Positions 7,417 through 9,356 of a stretch of 9,356 bases of DNA are shown here, piece after piece. Origin of the DNA: an uncultured Bacilli bacterium. Its GTDB lineage: Bacteria > Bacillota_I > Bacilli_A > RF39 > UBA660. Position numbers and translations under genes: made by a program. The stretch lies in contig CANRKS010000036.1 of NCBI GenBank assembly GCA_947631285.1, positions 1 through 9,356 of the forward strand, read 5' to 3'. The first letter of the stretch is position 1; the number at the start of each line of letters is the position of its first letter. The notes beneath the pieces were generated by a model. The model searched no databases. It had not been told where the DNA came from and saw nothing but the letters and a program-made list of their open reading frames with translations.

Positions 7417-7662
7417 GCACCTATGGTTATACAACTAGTACTTTTATTGTATCAAATATATATAATTATTAAAACTTTTTTAATTAAATATTAATACGTT
7501 TTCTTTACAGCATAACAATTGAATTCAATCAAGAGCAAATATTTCCTTATTATTAATTTTATTAAAAAAAGCTTACTCTAAATAAACTTCCCATTTCATT
7601 TATTAGTTTTAAGCCTCTGGTTGTTCGATAATTACCACTAATAGTTGTACAAGTAAATAAAT
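7417..7662. other. Gene-free AT-rich spacer with one unassigned codon-like stretch
   Basis: Apart from the candidate cas9 promoter, no gene is supported here. On the minus strand, 7651-7562 is free of stops for 29 codons and reads protein-like in its first part (CTTISGNYRTTRG, LKLINEMGSLFRV) before a TAA. It has no start codon or ribosome site, and I do not recognise it. It may be another gene remnant, as it directly follows a decayed gene in the same direction. Confidence 0.3.
7446..7454 (-). promoter_or_regulatory. Candidate cas9 operon promoter (extended -10)
   Basis: The minus strand reads TGATACAAT: TGn plus TACAAT, 5 of 6 to the -10 consensus. The -35 region is only weakly like consensus (TTTTAA at 17 bp). 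A start near 7439 would give cas9 a leader of about 150 nt that is antisense to the whole tracrRNA. A second candidate, TGGTATTAA within the minus strand of the antirepeat (7324-7332), would give a 30-nt leader. I cannot decide between them. Confidence 0.35.
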
Positions 7663-8001
7663 TTAAATTTCTTTAGAATACTTTGCCGAAATTTCAAATA
7701 AATTAGGGAAGTTCGCCCAATTATATATAGTATTTAAATTATAAATATCTTCTAAAATAGCATAATTGCAAATGCTATACTTCCTGCTATTGCTCCAAAT
7801 GTATCACTATTCCCACCAAGAGCTATTGAATTGCTAATTGCATCTTCATAATCATTGGATTATAAAAATGCTTTTGCTATTGCAAATGTCATTACTTAAT
7901 CATCTGTATATATACAATATTTATGTAAAAATTCAAATTCTTTACCATATTTATTATAACTGATCCTACTATATCTATAGTAATTATTCCTAATCAAACA
8001 T
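7663..8001 (-). pseudogene. Wrecked ADP-ribosylglycohydrolase (DraG/ARH family) gene
   Basis: Pieces of the family can be read in order across minus-strand frames. ATG at 8001 leads to GIITIDIVGS (family GAIIGDIVGS), then after a one-base shift KYGKEFEFLHKYCIYTDD and VMTFAIAKAFL (family FTDDTVMT, an Mg-binding motif). Then follow NDYEDAISNSIALGGNSDT and FGAIAGSIAFA (family YEDAIRNAISLGGDSDTLAAIAGSIAEA, the second Mg motif), and after another shift NYAILEDIYNLN and a tail to TAA at 7665-7663. Stops interrupt at 7992-7990, 7898-7896 and 7862-7860. The N- and C-terminal motifs are fused after AFL with the middle missing: about 113 codons against roughly 250-300 for the family. GGDSDT has become GGNSDT. 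Intact members remove ADP-ribose from proteins or from O-acetyl-ADP-ribose. It starts 30 bases after the sirtuin stop, so the two probably formed an operon. Confidence 0.8.
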
Positions 8002-8030
8002 CTTTTTTAATAGTATATTATCATCTTTAT

Positions 8031-8756
8031 TTATTTTAATTTACTAAAAACTGCTTTTAATGGTTTGTTAATAATCAATTCTGCCAAATCATCATATGGA
8101 GTTGGAGTATCATTTATTATTACTAAATGTTTGCCATTGAATATTCTTAACATTCCACTAGCTGGTTCTACAGTTAATGATGTTCCAGCCACTATCATCA
8201 AATCAGCATGTAATATATAGTATGATGCCATATTATAGGCTTCAGGTAACATTTCTCCATATAAAACTATATTTGGCCGTACTATTCCACCACATTCACA
8301 TTTTGGTATACCCGTTGTTTTAAATATGTAATCACCTGCATATTCTTTTCTACAATCCATACAATAGCAGTTTCTCATAGTCCCATGTATTTCAAAAACG
8401 TTTTTTGATCCTGCCTTTTGATGTAATCCATCTATGTTTTGGGTAACTACTGCTTTTAGTTTCCCTATATCTTCAAGTTTTGATAAAAACTTATGTGTAA
8501 CATTGGGCTTTGCATCTAAGCAATTCATATTGTTTCGATAGTAATCAAAAAATGTCAACGGCTCTTTAAATAGGCACTGATAGCTTAACATATATTCAGG
8601 GGATATAGAAGAATTAGGATTTTGTTTCATTTTATATAATCCATTTTTCCCCCTAAAATCTTTTATACCACTATCTGTAGAAACACCAGCTCCACCGAAA
8701 AAAACAATATTATCTGATTCATCTATAAGTTTTTGTAATTTTTCTATATCATCCAT
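8031..8756 (-). CDS. cobB: Sirtuin, NAD-dependent protein deacetylase (Sir2/CobB family)
   Basis: A 241-residue cytoplasmic sirtuin, normal full length. It removes acetyl groups from lysines using NAD, giving nicotinamide and O-acetyl-ADP-ribose. Visible motifs: NAD-binding GAGVSTDSGIKDFRG (22-36), QNIDGLH (106-112), catalytic His124 in FEIHG, a zinc site from Cys132, Cys135, Cys153 and Cys155 (CMDC and CEC, the second pair one residue closer than the common CxxC), RPNIVLYGE (160-168) and GTSLTVEPAS (191-200). The Tyr-x-x-Arg pair of desuccinylating CobB is not apparent at FFDYYRNN (69-76), so plain deacetylation is more likely. The ATG at 8756 follows a GGATGTGG-like ribosome site and an extended -10. 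Nothing ties it to CRISPR function, and it lacks the fused domains of defence SIR2 proteins; I read it as a housekeeping gene. Confidence 0.95.
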   Translation of the reverse strand: MDDIEKLQKLIDESDNIVFFGGAGVSTDSGIKDFRGKNGLYKMKQNPNSSISPEYMLSYQCLFKEPLTFFDYYRNNMNCLDAKPNVTHKFLSKLEDIGKLKAVVTQNIDGLHQKAGSKNVFEIHGTMRNCYCMDCRKEYAGDYIFKTTGIPKCECGGIVRPNIVLYGEMLPEAYNMASYYILHADLMIVAGTSLTVEPASGMLRIFNGKHLVIINDTPTPYDDLAELIINKPLKAVFSKLK

Positions 8757-8774
8757 AATACCACATCCATATTA

Positions 8775-8783
8775 ATTATATCA
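8775..8783 (-). promoter_or_regulatory. Extended -10 promoter of the sirtuin gene
   Basis: The minus strand reads TGATATAAT, a perfect extended -10, giving a start near 8768 and a 5' leader of about 12 nt. No clear -35 is present at 17 bp (TAAAAA), which an extended -10 can tolerate. Confidence 0.6.
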
Positions 8784-8809
8784 TGCTTTTTCATTTATTT
8801 TTACTTATA

Positions 8810-8823
8810 TAGTCAATTGACTA
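8810..8823. promoter_or_regulatory. 14-bp perfect palindrome, possible operator
   Basis: TAGTCAATTGACTA is self-complementary over all 14 bases. It sits about 27 bp upstream of the sirtuin -10, roughly where an upstream regulator could bind. AGTCAA/TTGACT half-sites resemble those of MarR-type repressors, but no regulator gene is in the window. Confidence 0.35.
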
Positions 8824-8875
8824 AATCAAAGTTGATCCGAATAACTTCGACCCTTATTTTTTCGCTTTTAGGTTC

Positions 8876-8920
8876 AAAAAAACACTCACATTTTCCATTA
8901 TTTTACTGGAATTTGTGAGT
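8876..8920 (-). terminator. Rho-independent terminator downstream of secA and the RhuM remnant
   Basis: On the minus strand ACTCACA (8920-8914) pairs with TGTGAGT (8890-8884). A 2-base internal mismatch and a further TTCCA/TGGAA pairing extend the stem around a 9-base loop, and a run of seven T follows after one G (8882-8876). It probably ended the secA transcript, with the RhuM remnant lying between gene and terminator. Confidence 0.85.
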
Positions 8921-8934
8921 TGTTTACCAAGACA

Positions 8935-9140
8935 TTACTTGTATTCTTTTAATCTTTCAGTATACCATTTCTAAAACTAGTAGTTATTTTAGATTTAATC
9001 CGATATCTTAAAGAAATTATCATATCTAAATTATAATATTTGATGTTTCTATCTATGTTTCCACAAGTTTCCCACTTTGAAATATATACAGTTATAGTAT
9101 TATAAGTATTATCTGTATCCTCTTTATTGTCAAAGCAAGG
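8935..9140 (-). pseudogene. Remnant of a RhuM-family gene
   Basis: A minus-strand frame through 9131-8949 contains KYYNLDMIISLRYRIKSK followed by SFR. From memory this matches the RhuM core (FYNLDMIISVGYRVNS, TQFRxWA). After a one-base shift the match continues as WYTERLKEYK to a TAA at 8937-8935, where the family reads WATxxLKEYIIKGF. The upstream part (DNKEDTDNTYNTITVY) is only vaguely like the family, and there is no start codon. RhuM proteins are phage-associated or virulence-region proteins of uncertain function. The frameshift and missing ends show the gene is dead. The stretch 9141-9212 is A/T-rich with no gene. Confidence 0.55.
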
Positions 9141-9212
9141 GAAAAAATAAATATTTTTTATATTTTTTGGTTTTTTTGATTTACAATCGCTCGCAAGCCA
9201 TTATAAAACCTA

Positions 9213-9356
9213 CTATTTACCACAACAGTTCTTATATTTCTTTCCACTTCCACATGGACAAGGATCATTTCTGCCTACCTTAGTACTTTTTTTAGGTTGT
9301 GCTTTAATTGCATCTTTACCATCATTAGTTATCTTATTTTTAGATACTTCTTTACG
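9213..9356 (-). CDS. secA: C-terminal end of SecA preprotein translocase ATPase (partial)
   Basis: The last 47 residues of a protein whose 5' part lies beyond the right edge. It ends VGRNDPCPCGSGKKYKNCCG plus Lys and TAG. This is the zinc-binding SEC-C motif (CxC, eight residues, CC) found at the end of SecA, where it contacts SecB, ribosomes or lipids. The preceding linker, beginning RKEV and rich in Lys, Asn and Gln (KAQPKK), resembles the variable tail of Firmicutes SecA. SecA is the ATPase motor that pushes preproteins through SecYEG. Other proteins also carry SEC-C motifs, so without the body of the protein this is a strong but not certain call. Confidence 0.8.
   Translation of the reverse strand, partial: RKEVSKNKITNDGKDAIKAQPKKSTKVGRNDPCPCGSGKKYKNCCGK

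Noticed and set aside
7663..8001. Alternative genetic code (stop codons read as amino acids) to explain the broken ARH and KilA-N frames
   Set aside because: All three stop codons occur inside the remnants, frameshifts are also needed in ARH, and cas9, cas1, cas2, csn2 and the sirtuin read cleanly with the standard code, with cas2 ending in TGA.
8031..8756. Sirtuin as an anti-phage SIR2 defence effector linked to CRISPR
   Set aside because: It has housekeeping deacetylase length and motifs, no fused sensor domain, its own promoter, and a partner fitting ADP-ribose metabolism.
9141..9200. A/T hairpin after the secA stop as the secA terminator
   Set aside because: The arms are only A and T runs with no stable stem; the GC-containing hairpin at 8876-8920 is much better.

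Overview
The window is very AT-rich DNA from a low-GC Gram-positive bacterium, best guess a host-associated member of the Bacilli/Erysipelotrichia-type Firmicutes. The guess rests on base composition, Firmicutes-style ribosome binding sites, a SecA tail with a Firmicutes-like SEC-C motif, and a Streptococcus-like type II-A CRISPR locus. TGA acts as a stop (cas2 ends in TGA overlapping the csn2 start, and Cas9 Trp20 is TGG), so this is not the Mycoplasma code. Every protein gene lies on the minus strand; only the tracrRNA is on the plus strand.

Layout, read in minus-strand transcription order (right to left). At the right edge is the 3' end of secA (9356-9213). It is followed by a decayed RhuM-family gene (about 9140-8935), a strong rho-independent terminator (8920-8876), a 14-bp palindrome (8823-8810) and an intact sirtuin gene with an extended -10 promoter (8756-8031). 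Thirty bases further on is a wrecked ADP-ribosylglycohydrolase gene (8001-7663), then about 245 bases of AT-rich spacer. Next is a complete type II-A CRISPR-Cas system: tracrRNA (plus strand, 7320-7416), then cas9, cas1, cas2 and csn2 (7285-1444), packed with overlaps or a 4-base gap, a 79-bp leader, and an array of 12 repeats and 11 spacers on a strict 66-bp period (1364-603). Beyond the leader-distal end lie a decayed KilA-N-type gene (about 533-270), an AT-rich stretch, and the first codons of a gene leaving the left edge.

How it works together: Csn2, Cas1, Cas2 and Cas9 acquire spacers at the leader end, which carries the anchor-like sequence CTTTGAG. The pre-crRNA pairs with the tracrRNA antirepeat (25 bases identical to the repeat complement), host RNase III is expected to process it, and Cas9 cleaves matching DNA with RuvC and HNH nuclease centres that look intact. 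The tracrRNA promoter is near consensus (TTGACA, 17 bp, TGTTATAGT). It overlaps the cas9 start codon and ribosome binding site, so tracrRNA and cas9 expression are physically entangled.

I do not see a wholly new system. The less expected items are the tracrRNA/cas9 promoter overlap, an extended -10-like element inside most CRISPR repeats, loss of the Arg pair that reads NGG in SpyCas9, and three decayed genes of phage/defence or ADP-ribose type around an intact CRISPR locus.
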